Assembly (NCBI RefSeq): GCF_003751945.1
Contig: NZ_RJKL01000001.1
Location: 4,526,001 to 4,590,000, forward strand
From: Couchioplanes caeruleus
GTDB taxonomy: Bacteria > Actinomycetota > Actinomycetes > Mycobacteriales > Micromonosporaceae
Direction of reading: 5' to 3'
DNA length: 64,000 nt
The first letter of the stretch is position 1, and each line of letters starts with the position of its first letter. The notes under the pieces were generated by a model. That model saw only the letters and a list, made by a program, of their open reading frames with translations. It was not told the origin of the DNA and did not search any database. Made by a program: the position numbers and the translations under genes. Below, in pieces: positions 1 through 8,082 of this stretch.

Positions 1-420
1 GCAACGACACCTCCCGCCGGCGAAGCGGCCGGAAAGCCGACGGCAAGGATCGTCGTTCCGGACGGTGGTGACACTCCCCTGTGTACCCCGATCAGCGGGA
101 CCGTGTCCGGTCTCGAAGGCGACCGGGCCGCCTGGCTTCTTGTGAAGGGTCCGGCCACAGGCGAGCTCTATTACCTCCTCGGCGAGATCGCCCTCAGATC
201 ACCCGACGCTACCGACTGGAATTTCAGAGCACAGCAAATTGGCGATCCGGGAGCCAAGGGAAAGACATTCCAATTGCGGGTCATCGGCACCGAAGGCGAT
301 GCCACGGCCGAATACCATCGCGCATCCGCGGAACTGAAAAGCTATGTCCACCTGCCGGCGAAGTACGAACTCTTGGACGAGGCAGCCGTCACCATCGTCG
401 ACGACATCCCGTGCAGATAG
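1..420 (+). CDS. C-terminal part of a hypothetical extracellular-domain protein (5' truncated by window edge)
   Basis: The reading frame is open from base 1 to the TAG at 418-420, so the start lies outside the window and at least 139 residues are present. The visible part resembles the beta-rich, Ig-like C-terminal domain of many actinomycete membrane-anchored proteins: a Cys-Thr-Pro-Ile-x-Gly-x-Val opening, a W-L-L-V-K strand followed by G-x-L-Y-Y, then a K-T-F-Q-L-R-V strand. No catalytic motif is visible. An internal GTG at 103 could be mistaken for a start but has no convincing ribosome site, and the homologous-looking strands begin upstream of it. Function is unknown; the family resemblance is from memory. 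Confidence 0.5.
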   Translation, partial: ATTPPAGEAAGKPTARIVVPDGGDTPLCTPISGTVSGLEGDRAAWLLVKGPATGELYYLLGEIALRSPDATDWNFRAQQIGDPGAKGKTFQLRVIGTEGDATAEYHRASAELKSYVHLPAKYELLDEAAVTIVDDIPCR

Positions 421-867
421 CTGATCGTCCGCCCACAAGCTCGTACGGCTTCCACGGCCGAAACCGGGCGTGTACCGGGCCCGGTGCTGCGCGCATGACC
501 TGTAGCGCGGCCACGACCTCGACACCGCGCCGTCCGGCATCCGCTCGACCACTGGCCCAAGGGCGAGCTTGGCCGCTGGGAGCGGATGTTGAGCGGTGCA
601 CCATCCGCCCTGCCCCCGGATAGCTCGACCTGGTAATGCTCCGTCACGTCCGGGTGGGTGACGGTGACAGGCAGATGCTGATGTTGGTGTCGTGGGTTGA
701 TGGACACCGCCGAGGCGCGACAGCACACCGATGACCTGGACGAGAACGCGAAGGATGTATTCGCGTCGTTGACCGTGAGGAACGGCGAGACACAGCACTA
801 CTAGTGAGGGTCAGCTCGATCCGCTCCCCAACTTGACCATCCCGTGCACCACCCTTGGGAGCATCCG
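421..867. other. Non-coding stretch with a possible gene remnant
   Basis: No convincing gene is seen. A short plus-strand frame, 700-804 (34 residues from ATG 700), ends in an acidic, protein-like stretch (D-D-L-D-E-N-A-K-D-V-F). A stop codon lies just upstream at 679-681, so it looks like the tail of a decayed gene rather than a functional one. Confidence 0.3.
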
Positions 868-1575
868 ATGCGACTGATCATGTTCAACACGACCATGGGC
901 GTTGCCGCCGGGATCGCCCTCATGCTCGTCCCTCGCTTCTGGGCAGTCGTCCGCGGCGACCACCCACCGCTGCTCCTCGTCAGCCCGCAGCGGGCCGCCG
1001 GAGGATGGGCCGCGACCTTCGGCGCCCTCGGTGCCATCCTCACCAGCCTGGGCTTCGTCATGACGGTGTGGCATCCCCTGGCCCCGGCCAAGGACTACAT
1101 CGACACGATCTTCGGCGAGCCGACGCTGATCCTGGGCGTGCTGCTGCTCACCGCGGCCTGGCACCTCGCCCGCTCCGGCGACCCCCTCGACCCGGAGCGG
1201 CTGCGGACCGCACTGTCGCCGGCGAGCTGGGTGGTCTTCTGGCTCGGCATCGTCCTCGCCTGGTGCGCCGCCGCGATCGTCCGCTTCGACGCGGTCTCCT
1301 CAGCACCGGCCGAAGAGCCCATCACCGGCCTGCTGCACGACTGGCCGATGGTCGAGAACCTGTTCTTCGCCATCGTCCTGTACGGCCTCGCCGCGGTCGG
1401 CTGCCTCGCCTTCCCGTTCGCGATCCGCCCCACCAGCCGCGTCGCCTGGCCGATCATGTACTGGGCATGGACCGTGTCCGGTGTCGCGTTCGCGCTGTTC
1501 TCGGCGATGAATTTCTACACGCACACCGGCCTCCTGATCAACCTGGGAACAGACGGAGTCGACTTCCGTTGGTGA
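868..1575 (+). CDS. DUF981-like integral membrane protein
   Basis: A 235-residue, very hydrophobic protein with about six or seven predicted membrane segments (roughly residues 6-24, 45-65, 82-100, 120-145, 165-190, 198-222). Length, helix spacing and the closing pattern F-N-x-Y-T-H-T-G-L resemble the DUF981 family of uncharacterised membrane proteins (recognition by eye). ATG 868 is preferred over the upstream ATG 844 because GGGAG at 855-859 lies 8 nt before it and the first helix begins right after Met-Arg-Leu. The biochemical role of the family is not known. The next gene is about 200 nt downstream and probably separate. Confidence 0.5.
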   Translation: MRLIMFNTTMGVAAGIALMLVPRFWAVVRGDHPPLLLVSPQRAAGGWAATFGALGAILTSLGFVMTVWHPLAPAKDYIDTIFGEPTLILGVLLLTAAWHLARSGDPLDPERLRTALSPASWVVFWLGIVLAWCAAAIVRFDAVSSAPAEEPITGLLHDWPMVENLFFAIVLYGLAAVGCLAFPFAIRPTSRVAWPIMYWAWTVSGVAFALFSAMNFYTHTGLLINLGTDGVDFRW

Positions 1576-1777
1576 TTTCCCGGTCCCGCACCGAACGGCT
1601 CGCCCAGTCCATTTCATCGCCGAAGAATTCCCATTTTCCGACGAATCTTTGCTCTGACCCGAAGGATCCCGCTTGTGCGAACTGCCGGTTTGCTTTCCCT
1701 CCGTTTGAACCTTGCGAGGTTGGCAAACGTGTTGGTGGAGGGCGACACCCAGGTGTGAGCAGGCTTCAGGAGGAAAG

Positions 1778-2596
1778 ATGACGGTTCTCGCACGACGCGA
1801 GACAAGTTGGCGTGTTCACCCGCCAACGCTGGGTGCCATCGTGCAGGTGGCGCTGCTCGTGTCGCTGTGGGTGACCGTCGGGCTCGGCCTGATCGGATCA
1901 CTCGTTGGTCTAGGGTTCACGGCCTGCACGTGGGTGCTGCTCAACCGCGCACTGAACCAGCCCGATGTCCGTCGCTGGGGACCGGCGGACAGCATCACGT
2001 TTGGTCGTCTCATCCTGACGGGGGGTGTCGCCTCCCTGGTAGCCGACGCCATCGCCGGGAGCGTGCATCACCTTGCGCTGGTCGCTCTCGCTGTCGTGTC
2101 CCTGGTCCTCGATGCGGGCGACGGCCAGGTTGCGCGCCGCACCGGAACGGCATCCCGCTTCGGAGCGCGTTTCGACATGGAGGCTGACTCTGTCTTAGCC
2201 GTCGTGCTGAGCATCTACGTCGCCACCCACCTTGGATGGTGGGCTGTCGCCATGGGCCTCTTTCGCTACTTCTTTGCATTCGCTGCCAGGGTGACGCCGT
2301 GGCTGAATGCCCGGCTTCCCCCTCGACTGTCGCGAAAAGTCGTGGCCGCCTCGCAGGGTGCAGTACTGGTTGTCACAAGTACGGCATTGCTCCCTGCGAC
2401 CATGGCTCAGTTCTGCGTTGCGCTCACGCTTGCTGCGCTCTCTTGGTCGTTTGGCGTTGACGTACGGTGGTTGTGGCGTCAGGAGGCCTTGCGGCGGAAG
2501 GATGCGCGAGCCGGGAAGGTAGCAAACGCAAATAATGGACCGGGTGTCGACACTGGCGGATCGGGCCTTCAGGCAGTCGGCCCCGCGATATTGTGA
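1778..2596 (+). CDS. CDP-alcohol phosphatidyltransferase family membrane enzyme
   Basis: Transfers a phospho-alcohol from a CDP-linked donor to an acceptor alcohol in the membrane; family members make phospholipid headgroups. The full signature D-x2-D-G-x2-A-R-x8-G-x3-D-x3-D is present in the middle of the 272-residue protein, beginning D-A-G-D-G-Q-V-A-R. It is flanked by five to six hydrophobic segments. ATG 1778 is chosen over an upstream start because AGGAGG (1768-1773) sits directly before it and the upstream 22 residues look non-coding. The acceptor alcohol cannot be told from sequence. The C-terminal 40 residues are polar and low-complexity. Base composition here and in the next gene is AT-richer than the surroundings. 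Confidence 0.8.
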   Translation: MTVLARRETSWRVHPPTLGAIVQVALLVSLWVTVGLGLIGSLVGLGFTACTWVLLNRALNQPDVRRWGPADSITFGRLILTGGVASLVADAIAGSVHHLALVALAVVSLVLDAGDGQVARRTGTASRFGARFDMEADSVLAVVLSIYVATHLGWWAVAMGLFRYFFAFAARVTPWLNARLPPRLSRKVVAASQGAVLVVTSTALLPATMAQFCVALTLAALSWSFGVDVRWLWRQEALRRKDARAGKVANANNGPGVDTGGSGLQAVGPAIL

Positions 2597-2745
2597 TCGG
2601 CCGGATCGAGAGTCGCCTGCACCGAGCCGACCGTGCCGTGCTCGTGATGGTAATGGCTGCACGCCCCCGACGGCAACAAAAGAGGAAAGCGGAAACAGGC
2701 GGTGCTGAATAGTTGTCTGCGTGTACGCCCGCACCGGATAAACCA

Positions 2746-3558
2746 ATGCCGCGGCGTCTCTTCAGCGTGATGTATAGTCGAGAAATGGGACTCAATCGTG
2801 ATGCCGTGGAGTCACTCCGTGCCGACCCCGGAGCGTCATCCATCCACCGGTCGCTCGACTATTACTATAACAATGCGGCTCATGATGCAGCTATGGATTC
2901 CTTTTACGCAGAGTTCGTCCGGTCGGGCGATCTCGTCTTCGACATCGGTGCACATGTCGGCGACCGCATCGGCAGCTTCCGTCGGCTCGGCGGCCGAGTG
3001 GTGGCCGTAGAGCCGCAACCACTCTGCATCAGAGCTATCCGGGATATCTATGCTGGCGATGAGGATGTGACCCTGGTTGAGGCGGTGTGTGGAGCTTCGG
3101 AAGGAAGCGTGCGCTTTTATGTGAATTCGACGAACCCCACGGTCTCCACCGCGTCGCCGGACTTCGTGAAGGCCGCGGACGGCGCGCCGGGATGGCGGGA
3201 CGAGGTGTGGGATGACGAGCTCGAGGTCACTTCCACTACTCTTGATGCTCTTATCGAGACCTATGGAGCGCCCGCTTTTGTCAAGATTGACGTCGAAGGT
3301 TTCGAAGATTCAGTCCTCGCCGGCCTGAGTCGAACTCTGCCGGCGTTGTCGTTCGAGTTCACGACGATTGAGAGAGCATCGGCTCTGAGGTGCCTCGACC
3401 AGGCAAAGTCACTGGATTTCAGTTCCTTCAACGTCTCTATGGGAGAGACAATGAGGATGGAATTCGAGCAATGGGTGTCGGTCGAGCAGATGGCGGCCTA
3501 CGTCCAGGCGCTGCCGCACGAAGCCAACGCCGGCGACATTTACTGCTTGTCCTCCTGA
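2746..3558 (+). CDS. FkbM-family SAM-dependent methyltransferase
   Basis: A class I methyltransferase of the FkbM (Methyltransf_21) type; such enzymes O-methylate hydroxyls of sugars, polyketides or glycans. The SAM-binding motif V-F-D-I-G-A-H-V-G-D is followed by V-V-A-V-E-P-Q at the end of strand 2. The family-typical V-K-I-D-V-E-G-F-E lies near the middle, followed by a catalytic-domain strand L-S-F-E-F. The start is uncertain: ATG 2746 has a weak GGA upstream, while ATG 2770 and ATG 2785 are also in frame and would lose only N-terminal residues. Codon use is clearly less GC-rich than in neighbours (TAT, AAT and ACT codons are common), which suggests recent acquisition. No glycosyltransferase or biosynthetic genes sit next to it, so the substrate is unknown. 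Confidence 0.75.
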   Translation: MPRRLFSVMYSREMGLNRDAVESLRADPGASSIHRSLDYYYNNAAHDAAMDSFYAEFVRSGDLVFDIGAHVGDRIGSFRRLGGRVVAVEPQPLCIRAIRDIYAGDEDVTLVEAVCGASEGSVRFYVNSTNPTVSTASPDFVKAADGAPGWRDEVWDDELEVTSTTLDALIETYGAPAFVKIDVEGFEDSVLAGLSRTLPALSFEFTTIERASALRCLDQAKSLDFSSFNVSMGETMRMEFEQWVSVEQMAAYVQALPHEANAGDIYCLSS

Positions 3559-4434
3559 CCGGTTCAGCGCCGACCCGCCACCTCGCGAGAACAGCGACAG
3601 ATGCGCGCCCGGGCGCGAGCGTTCGGCGAACGATGAGTGTGCAGTAGCGAGAAACGCTGAACAATATGGGCCAACCCTGTCGACTCGGGCGCCTTAGCGC
3701 TGTCCGCTAGGTACCGACGGCGGCCAAAGGCTATGTCCGGGCACTGGCGGGGAGTGTCATTCGCGGCGCGTCCCCGGTGCGGTCGTCCGGGCGCCGGTGC
3801 TGTCAGCCCTGGGTGGGCCGTTCACGCCAGTGAACGATGGGGTTGACCTGCGTATCCGCGGGTCAGGAGCGGAGGGCGTGGGATTCGAACCAACGGACGC
3901 GGCACGCCTCACCGGTTTTCAAGGCCGGGAGGTGTATGTCTCCTGAGCTGGGCAGACGGCATCGAGCAGAGCCCGGTTGCCGTACCCGTGCCGGGAGTGC
4001 CCAGAACGAGCGCTGTCGCCGTTATGGGCTCGGCCGTCCGGGTGCCCCGACGGCCAGCCGGGCAACATCCCTAGGCCCTCGTATGCTCATCCCGGAGCTC
4101 GTCGAGGCTGAGCGCGTCGATGTCGTCGACGCTCTCGCCGCAGAGGAACGGCGCAGAAGACGGCCGTAGACCGGCGTGGCCGCGCCCGTCGAGACCAGAT
4201 TAAGCCTGCTACAGCTAGACCACCTGCCGCCGAGCCCGCGCCGCATCGGTCAACCCGCCACCGTCTGGATACAGCATCCCACCAGCAGAGTCCGACCACC
4301 GACCCGCGTCACGCAACCACGTCGGCCAACCTCAACCATTCATGTTCTCTAGCCGCTGTTACACCAACTTGTTTGACAGGCCCGCCGTCGCGTATTCGGC
4401 GAGGTCGTCACCGAGCTGTTCGTCTGCAGACGCA
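3559..4434. other. Intergenic region holding a tRNA-Ser fragment, otherwise no gene seen
   Basis: About 880 bases between the methyltransferase gene and the lectin-like gene. Apart from the tRNA-Ser fragment at 3867-3928, no frame shows credible protein-like composition or a ribosome-binding site. It probably contains the left end of the putative tRNA-integrated element. Confidence 0.4.
3867..3928 (-). repeat. Broken 3' copy of tRNA-Ser(UGA), candidate attachment-site duplicate
   Basis: On the plus strand this copies bases 7843-7905 of the intact tRNA-Ser gene: acceptor end, T-arm, variable arm and anticodon-arm side. The match starts with the exact 25-base block 3867-3891 (equal to 7843-7867). 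It then shows single-base changes and a 2-base deletion in the variable arm before matching again through the anticodon loop (ccggttttcaa). It keeps the orientation of the intact gene and lacks the 5' half. This is the layout left when an element integrates into a tRNA 3' end and displaces the original end. Confidence 0.75.
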
Positions 4435-4469
4435 GCCGCCCCCGCCGGAAAGGATCCGGCGGGGGCGGC
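4435..4469 (-). terminator. Strong hairpin terminator downstream of the lectin-like gene
   Basis: A perfect 14-bp inverted repeat (4435-4448 with 4456-4469) around a 7-base loop starts 17 bases past the stop codon of the minus-strand gene at 4486. It is almost pure G+C and has no long T-run, as is usual in actinomycetes. Confidence 0.7.
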
Positions 4470-4485
4470 ACCGTGCGGCCCCGGG

Positions 4486-5931
4486 TCAGACGGCCGGGTT
4501 GGTGCCGGCCATCATCCCGTACCGGGTGTCGGTGGCGCTTTCGCCGTCGCGGACCCAGAGGAAGCCGGTGTTCGCTTGGAACACGATCCGGTAGCCGCGG
4601 ATGGCTGGGCTCGTGCCGCGCATCATCCCCAAGCCGGTGTCCTTGGCGACGCCGCCGCTGGTGCGGACCCAGAGGAAGCCGGTATTGGCCTGGAACGCCG
4701 TGGTGAATCCAGTGTCGGTGGCGCTGATCGCCGGGCTGGTGCCGTTCATCATCCCGTAGCGGGTGTCCGTGGCGCGGCCGTTGCCGTCGATGGTCCAGAG
4801 CATGCCGGTGTTGGCTTGGAAGGCGATGGCGTAGCCGCCGCTCGGCAGGGCGGTAATGGACGGGCTGGTGCCGGCCATCATGCCGTAGCCGGTGTTCACG
4901 ACCGCGCCGGAGGAGTCCCGGGTGTAGAGAAAGCCGGTGTTGGCCTGGAACGCGATCCGCCACCGGCTGGTGGCACCCGCGATGGACGGGCTGGTGCCAC
5001 GCATCATGCCCAGCTGCAGGTTCTGGGTGGCGCCATTGTTCATGTTGCGGGTGTAGAGCATGGTGGTGTTGGCCTGGAAGGCGATCTGGCCGCCGGAGAT
5101 GGCGGGGCTGGTGCCGTTCATCATCCCGTAGCCGGTGTCGAGCGTGACGCCGTTGGTGTTGCGGGTGTAGAGGAAGCCGGTGTTGGCCTGGAACGCGGTC
5201 TGCCCACCCGAAGTGGCGGGGCTCGTGCCGTTCATCATGCCGTAGCGGGTGTCGAACATGGCGCCTGCGCCGCTGCGGGTATACAAGAAGCCGGTGTTGG
5301 CCTGGAAGGCCGCCGGGATGGTTTCGGGGCTCGGTATGGTCGTACCGGTGCCCGAGCCGGAATCCGTGCCACCGCCACTCGGCGCTGTGCCGAACCCGTC
5401 TTCCCAGGGTGCGGTGCCGATCCCGGTTTGCGGTGTTGAGCCGAAACCTTCCTCCGGCGTGCAGTCGATGCCGGTGATGAAGGCGGTTTCCTGGGCGTAC
5501 ACCCGCCTCCAGCGGTCTCCTAGCCCTGGCCCTCGCCGGTCCTCACGGATCGATCTCCCCGAGGAGAAATAGCCGGTGGTGAGGCATCCGTGGCGCGCCA
5601 GGAACGCATCTGTGTCGTAGTACCAACGCCCGAGTTCATCCGGGGTGTAGCCGTTCCCGGACAGGCTGTAGAAAGCGTTTGCGGCGGACTTGGTGAAGCC
5701 GTTTGTCGTACACGGCGGGTAGGTTCCGTAGTAGGAATCCGAGAAGCCGGACCAGCAGTTCGTTACCCAAATGGGGCTGGACGAGGTATTCCGGACCCTT
5801 CCGCCGCAGCCGTAGGTATCGCAATCGCCGGCCGAAGCGGGACCGGCCTGTCCTACCACTAGCGAGGTTCCCAGCAGGGCGCCGACCGCACCGATACGGA
5901 CTAATTGCTTGAGTCTTGTTGAAAGCCGCAT
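4486..5931 (-). CDS. Secreted protein with seven tandem repeats, beta-propeller lectin-like
   Basis: A 481-residue exported protein. ATG 5931 is chosen because AGGGAGAG lies just upstream and Met-Arg-Leu-Ser-Thr-Arg begins a classic signal peptide (basic start, hydrophobic core, cleavage near A-S-A-G). The mature N-terminus (about residues 35-165) carries several Cys residues (C-D-T-Y-G-C-G-G and others) and is otherwise unrecognised. A Gly/Ser/Thr-rich linker leads to seven repeats of 35-45 residues. Each contains A-F-Q-A-N-T-G-F-L-Y/W-T/V-R and ends in G-M-M-x-G-T-S-P. Such repeats suggest a bladed propeller that binds glycans at the cell surface; this is an inference from repeat form. It lies inside the putative tRNA-Ser element, beside IS630. 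Confidence 0.65.
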   Translation of the reverse strand: MRLSTRLKQLVRIGAVGALLGTSLVVGQAGPASAGDCDTYGCGGRVRNTSSSPIWVTNCWSGFSDSYYGTYPPCTTNGFTKSAANAFYSLSGNGYTPDELGRWYYDTDAFLARHGCLTTGYFSSGRSIREDRRGPGLGDRWRRVYAQETAFITGIDCTPEEGFGSTPQTGIGTAPWEDGFGTAPSGGGTDSGSGTGTTIPSPETIPAAFQANTGFLYTRSGAGAMFDTRYGMMNGTSPATSGGQTAFQANTGFLYTRNTNGVTLDTGYGMMNGTSPAISGGQIAFQANTTMLYTRNMNNGATQNLQLGMMRGTSPSIAGATSRWRIAFQANTGFLYTRDSSGAVVNTGYGMMAGTSPSITALPSGGYAIAFQANTGMLWTIDGNGRATDTRYGMMNGTSPAISATDTGFTTAFQANTGFLWVRTSGGVAKDTGLGMMRGTSPAIRGYRIVFQANTGFLWVRDGESATDTRYGMMAGTNPAV

Positions 5932-6123
5932 TACCACTCTCCCTGACGATGACGTGGGCCACCATACGGCTTCGTAAAACACATTCATTCCCCCGATCGG
6001 CGGGGCGAGAGGTGAATGTCCGGGCCCAATGCTCCGTGTCGCATTCGGATCCGGCCAGATCGCGGAGTTCCGGGCCGTCGTGGCTGCCGCGGCGGCAGCC
6101 TCTACGCCTGCGACCAGCGGTGG

Positions 6124-6345
6124 ATGGCCGCAACGCCGTACATGGTCTGCGTCGGCGCACGCCTTGACGTGGACGCGTGGCAGCTCACGCCGTCCCGCTG
6201 GGACGAGGTGCGCCGCCAGCTAGATCTAGTGTGCGATGACCCACCAACGTTGACCGGGTTGGCGCTTGGAATCAGCCCTGATCCGGCCGCCTCGTGGACC
6301 CGGCGAAGGTTCGTGGACACCGCACTACAGAGGTTGAATAGCTGA
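6124..6345 (+). pseudogene. Short ORF running into the left end of IS630, possibly a truncated gene
   Basis: A 73-residue frame with protein-like composition (D-V-D-A-W-Q-L-T-P-S-R-W-D-E) reads through the TA target at 6326-6327 and stops inside the insertion sequence. Its natural C-terminus was probably lost when the IS inserted. An in-frame ATG at 6016 would lengthen it, but those codons look less natural. No family is recognised and no ribosome site is convincing. Confidence 0.25.
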
Positions 6346-7501
6346 GGTTCGTCGGCGTGGCGGCGTGATAGATCTCGATGGGTTCGGTAGGCCGAAGGGA
6401 TGAGGTATCCGGCTGGTGGTGGCATGAACGCGGCAGCCCGGGTCCGGCGTGAGAAGGTTCGGATCCAGGCTGCGGCCATGTTCGCCGAATCCCAAACGAC
6501 CGCGCAGATTGCGTCTGAGCTGCGAGTTTCCGAGAAATCAGTACGCCAGTGGCGTCGACGGTGGACGGCCGGCGGGACGGCGGCTCTGGCGTCGGCCGGC
6601 CCTGGCGGCTCGGACTGCAAACTCTCCGGCGACCAGCAGAAACAGTTGATCGAGATGCTCGATGACGGCCCGGTCGTGCACGGCTGGGACGACGCCCGCT
6701 GGACCCTCGCCAGGGTCGCGGAGCTGATCGAGTGTCGCTTCGAGATCACCTACACGCTGCGCGGAGTGTCGTATCTGCTGCACCGCATCGGCTACAGCCA
6801 GCAGGTTCCCACTCGTCGGGCGATCGAACGCGACCCTCAGGCGATCGCTACGTGGCATCGCCGGCGGTGGCCGTCGGTAAGAGGTTAGCGGCGGCTCAGG
6901 GCGCGGGGATCTGTTTCCAGGACGAGGCGGGCCAGGTGATGCGGCCGCCGGTGGCCAAGACCTGGGCCCGGCGCGGGCACACTCCCGTGGTCGAGGTCTC
7001 CGGCAAGGGCTCCGGGCGGGTCTCGATTGCCGGGCTGGTCTGCCTCAAGCCCGGACACCGCGGCCGGTTGATGTGGCGCACGAGGCTGCACCGAAACCGC
7101 AAAGGTGAGCGTGGCAGTTTCAGCGAGGACGACTACATCGCCTTCCTCGATCAGGCCCACCAACGCTTGCGGGCACCGATCGTGCTGATCTGGGACAACC
7201 TGAACACCCACGTCAGCGTCCGGATCCGGGAACTGATCACGGCCCGGAGGTGGCTGACCGTGATCCGGTTACCCGCCTACGCCCCGGACCTCAACCCGGC
7301 CGAGGGCGTCTGGCGGTGGATGAAACGCGGCCTGACCAACACCGCCGCCCGCGGCGTCGACCACCTCGCCGACCTCGTCAAACGTCGGCTACGCGCCTGC
7401 CAGCAACAAACCGATCTCCTCGCTGGCTTCTTCGCCGGCACCGGCATGACCCTCGACCCCGAGCCACCGTGACGACTCGAACCTCAGCCTTTCAACCTCT
7501 G
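6328..7501. mobile_element. Complete IS630-family insertion sequence with TA target duplication
   Basis: The ends are near-perfect inverted repeats: the sequence 6325-6351 and the reverse complement of 7478-7504 agree at 25 of 27 bases (cagaggttgaa..gctgaggttcg). The element is bounded by TA at 6326-6327 and TA at 7502-7503, the dinucleotide duplicated by IS630/Tc1-mariner elements. It encloses one transposase split over two frames. Confidence 0.85.
6400..7472 (+). pseudogene. IS630-family transposase, split by a -1 frameshift
   Basis: The first frame (6400-6888) gives the N-terminal helix-turn-helix DNA-binding part (T-A-Q-I-A-S-E-L-R-V-S-E-K-S-V-R-Q-W). The second frame supplies the DDE catalytic core up to 7472: F-Q-D-E-A-G, then I-W-D-N-L-N-T-H, then D-L-N-P-A-E-G-V-W. 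Reading Val at about 6880 and then backing up one base joins W-P-S-V to K-R-L-A-A-A-Q-G, the continuous sequence expected of the family. All three acidic residues survive. The shift could be programmed, as in some IS families, or a disabling mutation. No obvious A-rich slippery run is present at the junction, which favours mutation or an unusual signal. Confidence 0.8.
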
Positions 7502-7504
7502 TAG

Positions 7505-7845
7505 CCGGAGCATCGCTGTTCCCGGGAGGCACCCGTCAGGACGGGCTCGGTACCGGCTCTGATGTTGGCGGGCAGGAATGCAACGCCCGGAACGGATCGT
7601 TCGGCCCGCACCTGAGCATCGAGCGTGGATGATCGGAGATCGGTCATCAGCCCGGCTCAAGCCCTCGAACTACTGGCGACTGTCGGCCAGCTCGGGTAGG
7701 CCGTCCGATCGTTGCCGCGTATTTGCCGTGACGGGTCAGCCGGAGCGAGATCAACCGGGACTCAGTGAGACCACCTCGATCGACAAGCAAGGCCCCGCCG
7801 GTCTGCGTTCGCGCAGGTCGGCGGTGCCTTTGCCGTGATCACGAG
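7505..7845. other. Non-coding stretch between IS630 and tRNA-Ser
   Basis: About 340 bases in which no credible gene, repeat or RNA is seen. It would form the tRNA-proximal end of the putative integrated element; no integrase gene or fragment is recognisable here. Confidence 0.35.
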
Positions 7846-7933
7846 CGGAGGGCGTGGGATTCGAACCCACGGAGACGCGGAACGCCTCACCGGTTTTCAA
7901 GACCGGCGCCATCGGCCACTAGGCGAGCCCTCC
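7846..7933 (-). tRNA. tRNA-Ser(UGA)
   Basis: On the minus strand the acceptor stem GGAGGGC (from 7933) pairs with GCCCTCC (ending at 7847), with discriminator G at 7846. The D-arm contains CCTAGTGGCC, and the anticodon loop CTTGAAA gives anticodon TGA. The long class II variable arm and the T-loop GTTCGAAT are present. The length is 88 bases without an encoded CCA, normal for actinomycete tRNA-Ser. Confidence 0.95.
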
Positions 7934-8082
7934 CGAGTGACGGCACTCAGTCTGCCAGATCGACGCACGTGCCGCGGAACGGACACCGGTCGTGCGTCTG
8001 ACCGGCCGACTGCCGGTCGCCGGTCGCTGGTCTTGGCGCCGCCATCTCGTTTCTTGTCAGACCCGTCGGGCAAGCTGTCGGC

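Noticed and set aside
4342..5439. 365-residue plus-strand ORF with repeated G-V-G-L-E
   Set aside because: It is the shadow of the seven-repeat lectin-like gene; the repeats come from the true coding strand.
3929..7842. An integrase or excisionase gene in the putative tRNA-Ser element
   Set aside because: No tyrosine or serine recombinase motif was found in any frame; the only recombinase is the IS630 transposase.
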